DNA from: Neobacillus soli NBRC 102451
GTDB taxonomy: Bacteria > Bacillota > Bacilli > Bacillales > Cytobacillaceae
Reading direction: 5' to 3'
NCBI RefSeq assembly: GCF_001591665.1
Contig: NZ_BCVI01000065.1
Coordinates: 1-50,508, forward strand
Length of the DNA stretch: 50,508 bases
Positions within the stretch are counted from its first letter, which is position 1. Every line of letters starts with the position of its first letter. The position numbers were made by a program, and so were the translations under genes. Under the pieces are notes generated by a model. It saw nothing but the letters and a program-made list of their open reading frames with translations, had not been told where the DNA came from and did not search any database. This document shows, piece after piece, positions 31,784 through 38,887 of this stretch.

Positions 31784-32146
31784 GTGAAAAAAATTGGCAT
31801 ATTGTTTGTTGGCTTACTCTTGGTGGGATGGAATAGAGGGTTTTCAAAAAATGAATTGCTCGAAGAAACTTTATATGCAAGATACCATTCTTATCTCGAC
31901 CAAAAATATTCAGATTTTATATTGTGTCCAAGAATAGAAATCGAAAGAATAGAAGGCAATACTCGCAGACATATTGTTTATGCAAGTGCATTGAATTATG
32001 GTTCGCATCATGGCGACGTTCCCTACGAAAGAATTCATTTCACATTAACAGATACTCCAGATAAGGGTGTTGAAATCAAAAAGGTTAGAATACAAAAGGC
32101 GATTTCTGAAAAGGAAAGTCAAAAACAGTGTAGAAATAGAAACTAA
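31784..32146 (+). CDS. Secreted hypothetical protein, DUF3888-like
   Basis: A 120-residue protein. The N-terminal signal-like helix (KKIGILFVGLLLVGW) precedes a region with LYARYHSYLDQKYSDF and ASALNYGSHHGDVPYERIHF. The general order recalls secreted DUF3888 proteins, but I cannot be sure. GTG start after GAGGTGAT. It is the last plus-strand gene before the recombinase. Confidence 0.55.
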   Translation: MKKIGILFVGLLLVGWNRGFSKNELLEETLYARYHSYLDQKYSDFILCPRIEIERIEGNTRRHIVYASALNYGSHHGDVPYERIHFTLTDTPDKGVEIKKVRIQKAISEKESQKQCRNRN

Positions 32147-32155
32147 AAAATTTTC

Positions 32156-32212
32156 TTCAACTAACGGGTGCAATAGTGAAAAGGGCAGCGTAATTCCGTT
32201 GCCTTTCTCACT
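32156..32212 (+). repeat. Left core bordering the intact recombinase, with terminator hairpin
   Basis: TTCAACTAACGGGTGCAATA is followed by the inverted repeat GTGAAAAGGGCAGCG/CGTTGCCTTTCTCAC. On the minus strand this hairpin directly follows the recombinase stop and can terminate it. The same module borders remnants 1 and 2. Confidence 0.88.
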
Positions 32213-32218
32213 ACATCT

Positions 32219-33058
32219 TTAAAAATACTTTCTATAAAATTCTCTTCTAATGCTGCCACTTAACTGGGCATAAATCCTAGTGGTCTCGCTTTTTTCATGC
32301 CATAGTAGACTTTGAATAACATCAATAGGAGCTCCGTTGTTTAAAAGGTGGGTTGCATAGCTATGGCGTAGTTGATGTGGATGGATTTCTTTGTTGATCC
32401 CTGCTCGATTTGATATTCGCTTTATGATGTACCTCATCTGTCCAATACTCATTCTATGTGGGTACCGTTCAGTAACAAAAATAGCGGGATCTTTATCCTG
32501 GCGAAGGTCTAAATATCGCTTGAGCCAGATTTCACACCGTATATTAAAGTAGACCTCCCTTTCCTTATCACCCTTCCCAAGCACAATTGCAGAACGATTG
32601 GACCAATTAATACGATTTTTATCAAGAGAAACAATTTCGCCTATTCTACATCCTGTTGAAAACATAAATTCAAATAATGCCTTTTCCAAAGGAGTAAAAC
32701 ACGCTTCCCTCAAATGTTCAATTTCTCTCTCTGTCAAAAACTTTGGAATCCGTTTTCCTTGTTTAGGTTCTTTGATTTTGGCAGCTGGATTTTTGGGTAT
32801 ATGCCCTTCCTCGTGTGACCAACGAAATATCGATTTAATGAATCGAATTCGGTGAGCCAAACTTGACGGCTTTAAGTGTTCACTGGATTTTGCTAAATAC
32901 CTTTTCAGTTGATCTGTCGTTAATGATCCAATATCCACATCGCTAAAGTGTTGAATAAGTAGCTTAGATTGTAATCTATATGCTTTTAATGTCTGTGGAG
33001 AAAATCCTTCAATTCTTTTATCCGATTCATATAATTCCCAGGCTTTTGATAATAACAA
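32219..33058 (-). CDS. XerC/D-like tyrosine recombinase (candidate cassette integrase)
   Basis: The 279-residue protein has an N-terminal SAM-like core-binding domain (about 5-85) and a C-terminal catalytic domain. Readable catalytic set: Arg138 (STGCRIGE), Lys162 (GKGDKER), His228/Arg231 (HPHQLRHSYAT), His254 and nucleophile Tyr263 (WHEKSETTRIYAQ). All six positions are filled, but Trp253 replaces the near-invariant Gly of the LGH box; both decayed copies keep Gly. There is no extra insertion between Lys162 and His228, so it lacks the IntI-specific helix of classical integron integrases. TTG start, AAGGAGG 8 bases upstream. It is transcribed away from the plus-strand cassettes and flanked by a left core and an attI-like core. 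Confidence 0.93.
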   Translation of the reverse strand: MLLSKAWELYESDKRIEGFSPQTLKAYRLQSKLLIQHFSDVDIGSLTTDQLKRYLAKSSEHLKPSSLAHRIRFIKSIFRWSHEEGHIPKNPAAKIKEPKQGKRIPKFLTEREIEHLREACFTPLEKALFEFMFSTGCRIGEIVSLDKNRINWSNRSAIVLGKGDKEREVYFNIRCEIWLKRYLDLRQDKDPAIFVTERYPHRMSIGQMRYIIKRISNRAGINKEIHPHQLRHSYATHLLNNGAPIDVIQSLLWHEKSETTRIYAQLSGSIRREFYRKYF

Positions 33059-33069
33059 AATAATTCCTC

Positions 33070-33160
33070 CTTATCGGTTATATTAGAGGAATTATTGCCT
33101 TGATTATAGAAATGGAAACATTAGGTATTGAAGTAACGGGGCAGGTTAGTGAAAGAAGGA
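33070..33160. promoter_or_regulatory. Recombinase leader, promoter and attI-like right core
   Basis: On the minus strand TATAAT (33103-33108) and TTCAAT (33127-33132), 18 bases apart, form a recombinase promoter. The -35 lies inside the core TTGAAGTAACGGGGCAG-GTTAGTG (33129-33152), so recombinase binding could repress its own gene. The leader GAGGAATTATTGCCTTG is conserved at 21.6 and 49.6 kb. The first plus-strand cassette follows. Confidence 0.7.
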
Positions 33161-33269
33161 AATATCAGTAATTAGGTAGAACTTATTAGTAAATAATCAC
33201 TATTCGTGGTGCTTACCCCTATTTGAAATAACTGATATTTTTTATTACAAAGTAAGGGAAGGTTTTTTA

Positions 33270-33665
33270 ATGAAAGAATTATTAATCCAAATAGCAGCTA
33301 TCATCGTGGCAGCTGTATCTGGTGGTATTGCTCTGTTTCAATTCTTACTCTTTTTTGGGTTGCCATTAGCGGAATATAGCTGGGGTGGAAAATATCAAGG
33401 AGTGTTACCGAAGAAAATGAGAATCATGAGCTTGCCATCAGCATTATTATTACTCTTTTTTGGTTTCATTTTCTTAATTCATTCAAAAGTTCTATCAGTG
33501 GGTATCCATTTACCAACAAAAATTTTTGTAATAATGATTACTATTTTCATGGGATTAAATACATTAGGAAATTTAGTTTCAAAAAGTAACAAAGAGAGAT
33601 TGGTAATGACTCCTTTGGCAGGTATAACATTTTTATCATGCTTACTTGTACTCATATATAGTTAA
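33270..33665 (+). CDS. Four-TM membrane protein
   Basis: A 131-residue protein with helices at about 5-30, 55-75, 83-101 and 112-130, and the loop LAEYSWGGKYQGVLPKKMR. I recall similar Bacillus proteins without function. GGGAAGG lies upstream of ATG. First cassette behind the intact recombinase, the position expected for the most recently inserted cassette in an integron. Confidence 0.65.
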   Translation: MKELLIQIAAIIVAAVSGGIALFQFLLFFGLPLAEYSWGGKYQGVLPKKMRIMSLPSALLLLFFGFIFLIHSKVLSVGIHLPTKIFVIMITIFMGLNTLGNLVSKSNKERLVMTPLAGITFLSCLLVLIYS

Positions 33666-33712
33666 TAAATTGGATTCTCATACTTTGTGAAAGAAAGGGA
33701 ATCAATATGCTC

Positions 33713-33803
33713 TTCTTTAACTAGGGGCTTTTGCGGAAGAACAGGGCTGCCGAAACTGGCAGCTTTACTTATTGAAGTAACGGGGCAGGATAGTTGAATA
33801 AGG
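33713..33803 (+). repeat. Cassette repeat, complete and well preserved
   Basis: Left core CTTCTTTAACTAGGGGC, hairpin GGGCTGCCGAAACTGGCAGC, L'-arm TTACTTATTGAAGT, right core AACGGGGCAG then GATAGTTGAATAAGG. Outer arms TTTAACTA and TAGTTGAA are complementary apart from one G-T. Confidence 0.9.
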
Positions 33804-33943
33804 TTAGTCATGATTAGGAGTATTTTACTTTGAATATTGAACTAGTTGAAATAAATAGAAAGTAGTTTATTCGAAAGCGAAAAGGACTATTATTTGGTAT
33901 TATATACCTTGACTACTATCGATAATAAATCAGAGGAGAATAG

Positions 33944-34432
33944 ATGAGACAATTTTTTAAAGATAATAAGTGGATTATTCCTATTTCATTATTGATTGTA
34001 TTAATCCCTGTGGGTCTAAATATCTTTTATATATATGGTGATTTAAATACAGGTAAGGATTTAGGTAATGCCGAATGGTTGGCGTTTTGGGGGAGTTATC
34101 TTGGAGGGGCAGCAACCTTAATCGCAGTGTGCTTAACATTAAGCCAAAATATGAAGGTTATTAAACAAAATGAAAAGATTTTTATTCAGAATCAAGAAAA
34201 TTTAAAATTTCAAGAAGAGCGCTCAAGGATAGCTCTTATGCCGTATATAGAAGTAATGGTATCTCTTGATGAAGATATGAGTTTGCATAAAACAAAACTT
34301 CATCCTCCTAATGGTTTTATAATCTTAAAAAACAAAAATGATGCCATAAGATTTAGTTCTGATTTCCCCGAAAAGTATCATCAAACTATTGAACAGTTAT
34401 GTGAATGGGGAGAAAAAAACCGTAATAATTAA
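33944..34432 (+). CDS. Two-TM membrane protein with cytosolic domain
   Basis: A 162-residue protein. Helices at about 12-32 and 45-66 (EWLAFWGSYLGGAATLIAVC) are followed by a coiled region and a small C-terminal domain. The two-helix EWLAFWGSYLGG anchor is frequent in bacterial accessory and defence-island proteins, but no effector domain is recognisable here. GGAGAA precedes ATG. Confidence 0.7.
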   Translation: MRQFFKDNKWIIPISLLIVLIPVGLNIFYIYGDLNTGKDLGNAEWLAFWGSYLGGAATLIAVCLTLSQNMKVIKQNEKIFIQNQENLKFQEERSRIALMPYIEVMVSLDEDMSLHKTKLHPPNGFIILKNKNDAIRFSSDFPEKYHQTIEQLCEWGEKNRNN

Positions 34433-34500
34433 CTTCTTTTGTATAGATAATGAGAACCCATTTGGAAACAGAGTGAGATTAATTCAGTATTTTATATTAG

Positions 34501-34543
34501 AGAACAGAAAACAGTTACCTAATTGGTAACTGTTTTCTGTTCT
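34501..34543 (+). terminator. Perfect 19-bp hairpin
   Basis: AGAACAGAAAACAGTTACC and its exact complement GGTAACTGTTTTCTGTTCT around a 5-base loop. No long T tract follows, but the stem is exceptionally long. From here to 34.8 kb no gene is seen; AACAGGGCAGAATCCC (34599 onwards) is at best a very diverged right core. Confidence 0.7.
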
Positions 34544-34818
34544 AATAGTCGTGCCAGTAATCCTGTAGTAAAAAGTAAAGAAGTTCTACTTATGTTACAA
34601 CAGGGCAGAATCCCTATAATAAATGGGTTAGCGTCAGGAAAATTCGGATTTCAACGTAAGTAGATTCCAAGGACGCTACCCCCGTCTTTAACTACATTAA
34701 GGAAGCTTTAATGGTCTTAAAGAATCAGTCGAGGCCATCTACTTCGAATTAAAATGGCCAAATCTTAGTACAACAATAAAATACCTTACATATAAGGTGT
34801 TATAAGCTGGTTTCCTCA

Positions 34819-35175
34819 TTAAGAAGCCTCTTCTGGTTGTGCGATTTCAAATTCACCTTCTGCATACTCTTGCTCCGCATAATGGCTTCCCCATTGACAG
34901 AGCTCCTGCAAGATAGGTTTAAGAGATTCTCCAAGTTCAGTGGATGAATATTCAACCTTCGGTGGTACTTGATTATACATCTTTCTGCTCACAAGTCCAC
35001 TGTCTTCAAGCTCTCTAAGTGTTTGAATCAGCATTTTCTGAGTTATATTTGGGACAATGCGCTTTAATTCACTCGTTCTCTTTGGTCCATTCATTAAAAA
35101 GTATAATACAAGACCTTTCCATTTTCCGCCAATAACTTCCTTTGTCACTTCAAAACCACAACTAAATTTTTTCAA
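34819..35175 (-). CDS. HxlR (DUF24) family transcriptional regulator
   Basis: The 118-residue winged-helix regulator begins MKKFSCGFEVTKEVIGGKWK, with GPKRTSELKRIVPNITQKML as recognition region and LEDSGLVSRKMYNQVPPKVE as wing. One Cys near residue 6 matches the redox-sensing cysteine of YodB/HypR-type members. TTG 35175 is chosen because GGAGAGG lies 7 bases upstream. It is divergent from a monooxygenase/FMN-reductase cluster and is probably its regulator for quinone or electrophile stress. Confidence 0.9.
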   Translation of the reverse strand: MKKFSCGFEVTKEVIGGKWKGLVLYFLMNGPKRTSELKRIVPNITQKMLIQTLRELEDSGLVSRKMYNQVPPKVEYSSTELGESLKPILQELCQWGSHYAEQEYAEGEFEIAQPEEAS

Positions 35176-35200
35176 GTCTAAACCTCTCCATTCCACATTT

Positions 35201-35240
35201 ATTACTTTTTAGTTACTATATCACAAAAAAGTGGGTACTT
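35201..35240. promoter_or_regulatory. Candidate HxlR operator region
   Basis: TTACTTTTTAGTTACT (35203-35218), with a related ACTTTTTTGTGATA on the other strand just beyond, lies between the divergent genes. Alternating TTAC/AGTA elements recall DUF24 operators (TACT-N7-AGTA). Inference only. Confidence 0.4.
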
Positions 35241-35351
35241 CCGTTAATGTGCTTACTGAAGGATACTATATCTTGTAAGTTGTTCTTCAAGTACTTGGGG
35301 AATGGTGTAACGGAATCGCCGCAAAATATAAAATTTATAGGAGGAGTCAAT

Positions 35352-35681
35352 ATGACCAATCAACAAGTTCAACTCAATATTCGTTTTAAGGCTAAACCAG
35401 GGAAGAAAGAAGAATTCCGCAAGGAGCTATCTTCCCTTATTGAGGAGATGTCATCCGAGAAGGCATTCATTAGCGCCATTGTATCGGACGATCTGGATCA
35501 GCCGGATGACTTGATCATTTATGAAACATGGCAAGGCACGAGAGATAGCTGGCTTGCGGAAGAATTTATTAAACCATACCGCAAGAATTACGAAGGAACA
35601 CTGGGCGATTTAATTGTGGATAGAAGCGTCAGCTGGTTGCAACCGAAGGGCGAATGGGGAAGTCATATAACGAATGCGTGA
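35352..35681 (+). CDS. Antibiotic biosynthesis monooxygenase (ABM) domain protein
   Basis: A 109-residue single ABM ferredoxin-like domain (VQLNIRFKAKPGKKEEFRKE, then LIIYETWQGTRDSW). Family members oxidise quinones or degrade small aromatics without cofactor. ATG 35352 follows GGAGG. Divergent HxlR regulator and downstream FMN reductase point to an electrophile/quinone detoxification unit. Confidence 0.88.
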   Translation: MTNQQVQLNIRFKAKPGKKEEFRKELSSLIEEMSSEKAFISAIVSDDLDQPDDLIIYETWQGTRDSWLAEEFIKPYRKNYEGTLGDLIVDRSVSWLQPKGEWGSHITNA

Positions 35682-35690
35682 TGACGTTGA

Positions 35691-35861
35691 ATCTTTAATC
35701 ATTTAACCGAAGAAGGCAAACGCCTTGAAAGTGTGGTTATCCCTATTCTTAGGGATAACCATAAAACCGTATTGAATGGAATAACGGATGAACAATCCGA
35801 AGTGTTACATAATTTAATTTCAAAAATTATTACCAATACATCAGGAGGAAATAAAGGATGA
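35691..35861 (+). pseudogene. MarR-family regulator C-terminal fragment
   Basis: An open stretch without start reads HLTEEGKRLESVVIPILRD and DEQSEVLHNLISKIITN, the last two helices of a MarR regulator. The DNA-binding part is absent. Its stop overlaps the ATG of the FMN reductase, so it was once the first gene of that operon and was replaced by, or deleted next to, the monooxygenase gene. Confidence 0.7.
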
Positions 35862-36409
35862 ATATTGTTGTACTCGTAGGAAGTCTAAGGAAAGAGTCTT
35901 ATAACATGCAGCTGGCTAAAACAATGCAGGAAAGATACAAAGAAAAAATGAACTTGGAAATTGCCGACATCCGTTCCTTGCCTCATTTTGATCAAGATGA
36001 AGAAAACAATCCGCCGCAGTCTGTAAAAGAATTCAAAGAGGCAGTTTCAAATGCTGACGGAGTTGTCATTATTACTCCGGAATACAACTGGTCGATTCCT
36101 GGTGTTTTGAAAAACGCCTTGGACTGGGCTTCGAGGGTGGATAAGGTTTTCATTGGCAAACCAGTCATGGCTCTCGGTGCGACTATGGGAATGCTCGGAA
36201 CCGTCCGTGCCCAAATGCATTTGCGTGAAATTCTGGATGCCCCTGGCATTCAAGCAAGAATCCTTCCTCCGGGCGGAAATGAAGTACTAATCGGTTTTGC
36301 CCATCAGAAGTTTGATGAACAATCAGGCCAATTAGTTGACGAAGGAACGCTTAATTTCTTGGACAGTAAAGTCGAAGCATTTATTGACTTTGTAAAATCA
36401 CAAAATTAA
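35858..36409 (+). CDS. NADPH-dependent FMN reductase (quinone/azo reductase-like)
   Basis: The 183-residue flavodoxin-fold protein has VLVGSLRKESYNMQLAK for FMN phosphate, the PEYNWSIPGVLKNALDW motif of this family and GATMGMLGTVRAQ. It reduces quinones, azo compounds or chromate in the cytosol as a dimer. AGGAGG precedes ATG. It is the last gene of the HxlR-linked cluster, followed by a terminator. Confidence 0.92.
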   Translation: MNIVVLVGSLRKESYNMQLAKTMQERYKEKMNLEIADIRSLPHFDQDEENNPPQSVKEFKEAVSNADGVVIITPEYNWSIPGVLKNALDWASRVDKVFIGKPVMALGATMGMLGTVRAQMHLREILDAPGIQARILPPGGNEVLIGFAHQKFDEQSGQLVDEGTLNFLDSKVEAFIDFVKSQN

Positions 36410-36417
36410 ATGAACAA

Positions 36418-36453
36418 CAAAAAGACCGGCCCGCAATATGGCCGGTCTTTTCG
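36418..36453 (+). terminator. Rho-independent terminator after the FMN reductase
   Basis: AAAGACCGGC/GCCGGTCTTT with TTTT. A second hairpin, GGTCACCCAGA/TCTGGCTGACC, lies at 36568-36593, followed by a very diverged right core GAACGTGGCAGGTTGAATAA (36604-36623). Confidence 0.9.
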
Positions 36454-36633
36454 CTTACCTGAGGAGGTGTCTGCCAGGTAAGGTGGATATGGCGGCTAAC
36501 GGGATCCTCCTCCTATGGACAGGTACGTTCTACCCCGGCTACCGTAATGATAAAACTATATAAAAAATGGTCACCCAGAAATATCTGGCTGACCTTATAA
36601 TACGAACGTGGCAGGTTGAATAAAGCAGGTATC

Positions 36634-36694
36634 TTGACAATCGTTTTTACACAATTCTAATAGATATTAGAGAGTCTTATAGTCTTTAATAGAT
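36634..36694 (+). promoter_or_regulatory. Rrf2 gene promoter with motif shared by the downstream oxidoreductase
   Basis: TTGACA (36634) with CTAATA 17 bases further is a sigma-A promoter. TAGTCTTTAATAGAT (36680-36694) recurs as AGGTCTTTAATATAT (37146-37160) in front of the TrxB-like gene, so both may be bound by the Rrf2 regulator. Confidence 0.5.
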
Positions 36695-36711
36695 AGGAAG
36701 GGTTGAATACA

Positions 36712-37104
36712 TTGAAGTACTCAAAAGCAACTAATTACGCTCTTCATACAATGTTAAATTTAGCCTTGTCAAAATCAAGCAAACCAATAGGGGTACAGAC
36801 ACTAGCAGAAAAGCTGAATGTTTCACCAACTTGCTTATCTAAAATCCTAACCAAGCTTGTAAAAGAAGGAATGGTATCTTCTGTGTCAGGAGCAAATGGT
36901 GGATATTCATTGACAAGAGGCTGGGAATCCATTTCTTTTCTTGATATTATTTTTGCTATTGAGGGAAAGTCATCATTGTTTGAGTGCGGATTAGACCATG
37001 GACCTCAATGTCAGATCCAAAAAGTAATGTTGAAGTCCGAAGAAAAAATGGAAGAAGAATTAAGGCGGCAAACCCTGGCAGATTTAGCTAAGACATCTGA
37101 ATAA
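36712..37104 (+). CDS. Rrf2 family transcriptional regulator
   Basis: The 130-residue winged helix protein starts MKYSKATNYALHTMLNLA, with LAEKLNVSPTCLSKILTKL as helix-turn-helix and SGANGGYSL as wing. Two C-terminal cysteines (FECGLDHGPQCQIQ) could hold a redox cofactor or sense thiols, but the three-cysteine NsrR/IscR set is incomplete. TTG 36712 is 10 bases after AGGAAGG; an earlier TTG is too close. It is paired with a flavin disulfide reductase. Confidence 0.88.
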   Translation: MKYSKATNYALHTMLNLALSKSSKPIGVQTLAEKLNVSPTCLSKILTKLVKEGMVSSVSGANGGYSLTRGWESISFLDIIFAIEGKSSLFECGLDHGPQCQIQKVMLKSEEKMEEELRRQTLADLAKTSE

Positions 37105-37185
37105 TTAAATGATGTCTTTTTTTATCCTCCTATTATAGATAATAAAGGTCTTTAATATATTTAATTAAAAGGAGTGTATATTATT

Positions 37186-38085
37186 ATGTTAGATTGTGTA
37201 ATTGTAGGTGGAGGTCCAGCGGGTTTAAACGCTGCACTTGTATTAGGCAGGGCAAGAAGAAATGTGATTTTATTCGACAATAACTCTCCAAGAAACGCAG
37301 TTACCCAAGAGTCGCATGGATTTATTACAAGAGACGGAATTAAACCAAGGGAATTTAGAGAAATTGCTCATCAGGACATAGCCAAGTATCCTTCTATCAT
37401 GATAAGAAATGAAAAAATTATTGATGTAAAAAAAACGGGAATGCATTTCGAAGTCGTGACCGAAAAAGGAGAATGTATTGAAGGGAAGAAGGTGATTTTA
37501 GCTACAGGACTTAAGGAAATTCATCCGGCAATAGAAAACATTATGGATTTCTATGGAAAAAGTCTTTTCAGCTGTCCTTATTGTGATGGCTGGGAGTTGA
37601 AAGACCTTCCGCTAATGATTATTTCAGAAAGCCACTCTGCTTTCCATATGGCTAAAACAGTTTACAATTGGAGCAAAGACTTAATTGTTTGTACCAATGG
37701 AAAGAAGATATTAACCGTAGAGCAAAAGAATATGTTACAAAGAAAAGGAATTAAAGTATATGAGCAAAAAATTAAATCTCTAATTGGCGGAAATGGGAGT
37801 TTAGAAGCTGTAATTTTTGAGGATGGTGAAGAGGTAAAGAGGAATGGAGGATTTGTGACACCTGAATGGATTCAAGCCACCACTTTCGGTCAATCTTTAG
37901 GATGTAAAACACACGAGCTCGGTGGAATTATAACTGATCAATTTGGCAGAACTAATATTGAAGGGCTATATGCCGCTGGAGATACATCAGTTATTGCTCC
38001 TTCACAAGTGATTATTGCAGCAGCGGAAGGTTCTAGAGCCGCAATGGGAGTCAATACAGACTTATCTCAAGATGATTTTAATTAA
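37186..38085 (+). CDS. Thioredoxin reductase-like FAD/NAD(P) oxidoreductase
   Basis: The 299-residue protein has FAD-binding VIVGGGPAGLNAALV at the N-terminus, redox CPYCDGW, a second dinucleotide region of weak consensus (MIISESHSAFHMAK, glycines missing), and the final YAAGDTSVIAPSQVIIAAAEG. It belongs to the short TrxB-like group found behind regulators. The poor NAD(P)H GxGxxA motif suggests a different electron donor or partner protein. AAAGGAG lies 10 bases before ATG 37186. Confidence 0.9.
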   Translation: MLDCVIVGGGPAGLNAALVLGRARRNVILFDNNSPRNAVTQESHGFITRDGIKPREFREIAHQDIAKYPSIMIRNEKIIDVKKTGMHFEVVTEKGECIEGKKVILATGLKEIHPAIENIMDFYGKSLFSCPYCDGWELKDLPLMIISESHSAFHMAKTVYNWSKDLIVCTNGKKILTVEQKNMLQRKGIKVYEQKIKSLIGGNGSLEAVIFEDGEEVKRNGGFVTPEWIQATTFGQSLGCKTHELGGIITDQFGRTNIEGLYAAGDTSVIAPSQVIIAAAEGSRAAMGVNTDLSQDDFN

Positions 38086-38100
38086 ACTATTTAAAAACTT

Positions 38101-38206
38101 TGTGAAACAATGTACTTAAACTATAGGGTAGCTTGAGCTTTGAAAATGATCGCTGCGGCGATCTTCTTTTGTTATTGAGCTAACTGGCAGAATAGTCTAA
38201 CAGTGG
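38101..38206 (+). repeat. Cassette repeat, complete
   Basis: Flank TGTGAAACAATGTACTT, left core AAACTATAGGGTAGC, L-arm TTGAGCTTTGAAA, hairpin GATCGCTGCGGCGATC with T4, L'-arm GTTATTGAG, right core CTAACTGGCAG then AATAGTCTAACAG. Confidence 0.85.
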
Positions 38207-38216
38207 GAGGTTTATT

Positions 38217-38396
38217 ATGTTCGTGCTTAATATGCTATTAGCAATAACGGGAATGGCAATATTGATGTTAAATCTAATTTTCTTTGCATCCAAAATACTA
38301 CGAAACAAAAAGAACTTTTACTCTTGGTTTATCTAAGCAATAATCGTTTTCTTTTTAGGAGTTGCCCTTTGGCAAAGTTTAAGCCGTATCAAATAA
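38217..38396 (+). pseudogene. Small membrane-protein gene with in-frame stop
   Basis: From ATG 38217 (GGGAGG 5 bases upstream) the frame reads MFVLNMLLAITGMAILMLN ... FYSWFI, then TAA at 38334. The same frame then continues IVFFLGVALWQSLSRIK to TAA 38394. Both halves are hydrophobic and together make a normal 59-residue two-TM protein of the cassette type. Either a nonsense mutation has split it, or a 39-residue one-helix peptide remains. Confidence 0.55.
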
Positions 38397-38404
38397 GATT
38401 AATT

Positions 38405-38440
38405 CTTATTCAAGGAACGGGGCAGGTTACTTGAATAAGG
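38405..38440 (+). repeat. Cassette repeat, right core
   Basis: CTTATTCAAGGAACGGGGCAG then GTTACTTGAATAAGG, very close to consensus. The left half is not recognisable and probably overlapped the end of the preceding frame. Confidence 0.75.
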
Positions 38441-38488
38441 AATAACTGTCTTTTTAACGAATCTTAATTTGTTAAGAGGGTATATTTT

Positions 38489-38602
38489 ATGTCAGATTCT
38501 TGGGAATTTTTTTTAGATATAATAGGTTTAAATCAAGACATAAGGGAACAAGCTAACTTAAATGTAGGAGTCTCGCCAGCATTTCGCGAAAAACAACGAT
38601 AA
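38489..38602 (+). CDS. Very small soluble peptide
   Basis: A 37-residue frame with a good ribosome site (AGAGGG, 8 bases before ATG): MSDSWEFFLDIIGLNQDIRE then QANLNVGVSPAFREKQR. No family recognised. Its position right after a right core is where a cassette gene is expected. The next 230 bases hold nothing else recognisable. Confidence 0.45.
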   Translation: MSDSWEFFLDIIGLNQDIREQANLNVGVSPAFREKQR

Positions 38603-38832
38603 GCAACATTCGACAAGCAATTCATAGCCATTTTATAGGCTAAGGTATTAAGAGTTTTCAAAAACTTCGTATTTTAGTCTTTTCTGGACATTGATTATTA
38701 GATGGGTTGTTGAACAATACTAAAAGGTAAAATCCATATAAACCTTTTACTCATATGGTATTCAGCAATTCCTCATTTTCTGTACAATCCCTTAGCGTAT
38801 GTTTTGAGCTTTTAGTTGGTGGGACCTCCTAT

Positions 38833-38864
38833 AAAAAAATCGCCTTTTTAAGGGCGATTTTTTT
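38833..38864. terminator. Bidirectional terminator before the Vps62-domain gene
   Basis: AAAAAATCGCC/GGGCGATTTTTT with A and T tracts on both sides. On the minus strand it ends the gene at 38888. Confidence 0.85.
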
Positions 38865-38887
38865 AACATCTTAAATTCCTGGTAAGA

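Noticed and set aside
32219..33058. Classical integron integrase IntI
   Set aside because: The gap between the catalytic Lys and the HxxR box (about 66 residues) is no longer than in XerC/XerD, so the IntI-specific extra helix is absent. The sites also do not match the RYYYAAC/GTTRRRY consensus fully.
32219..33058. Prophage integrase
   Set aside because: No phage structural, lysis or replication genes are nearby, and three copies share cassette-type flanks.
34544..34818. Transposon or further cassette site between 34.55 and 34.8 kb
   Set aside because: AACAGGGCAGAATCCC and a few repeats are too weak to call; no inverted terminal repeats or transposase fragments were found.
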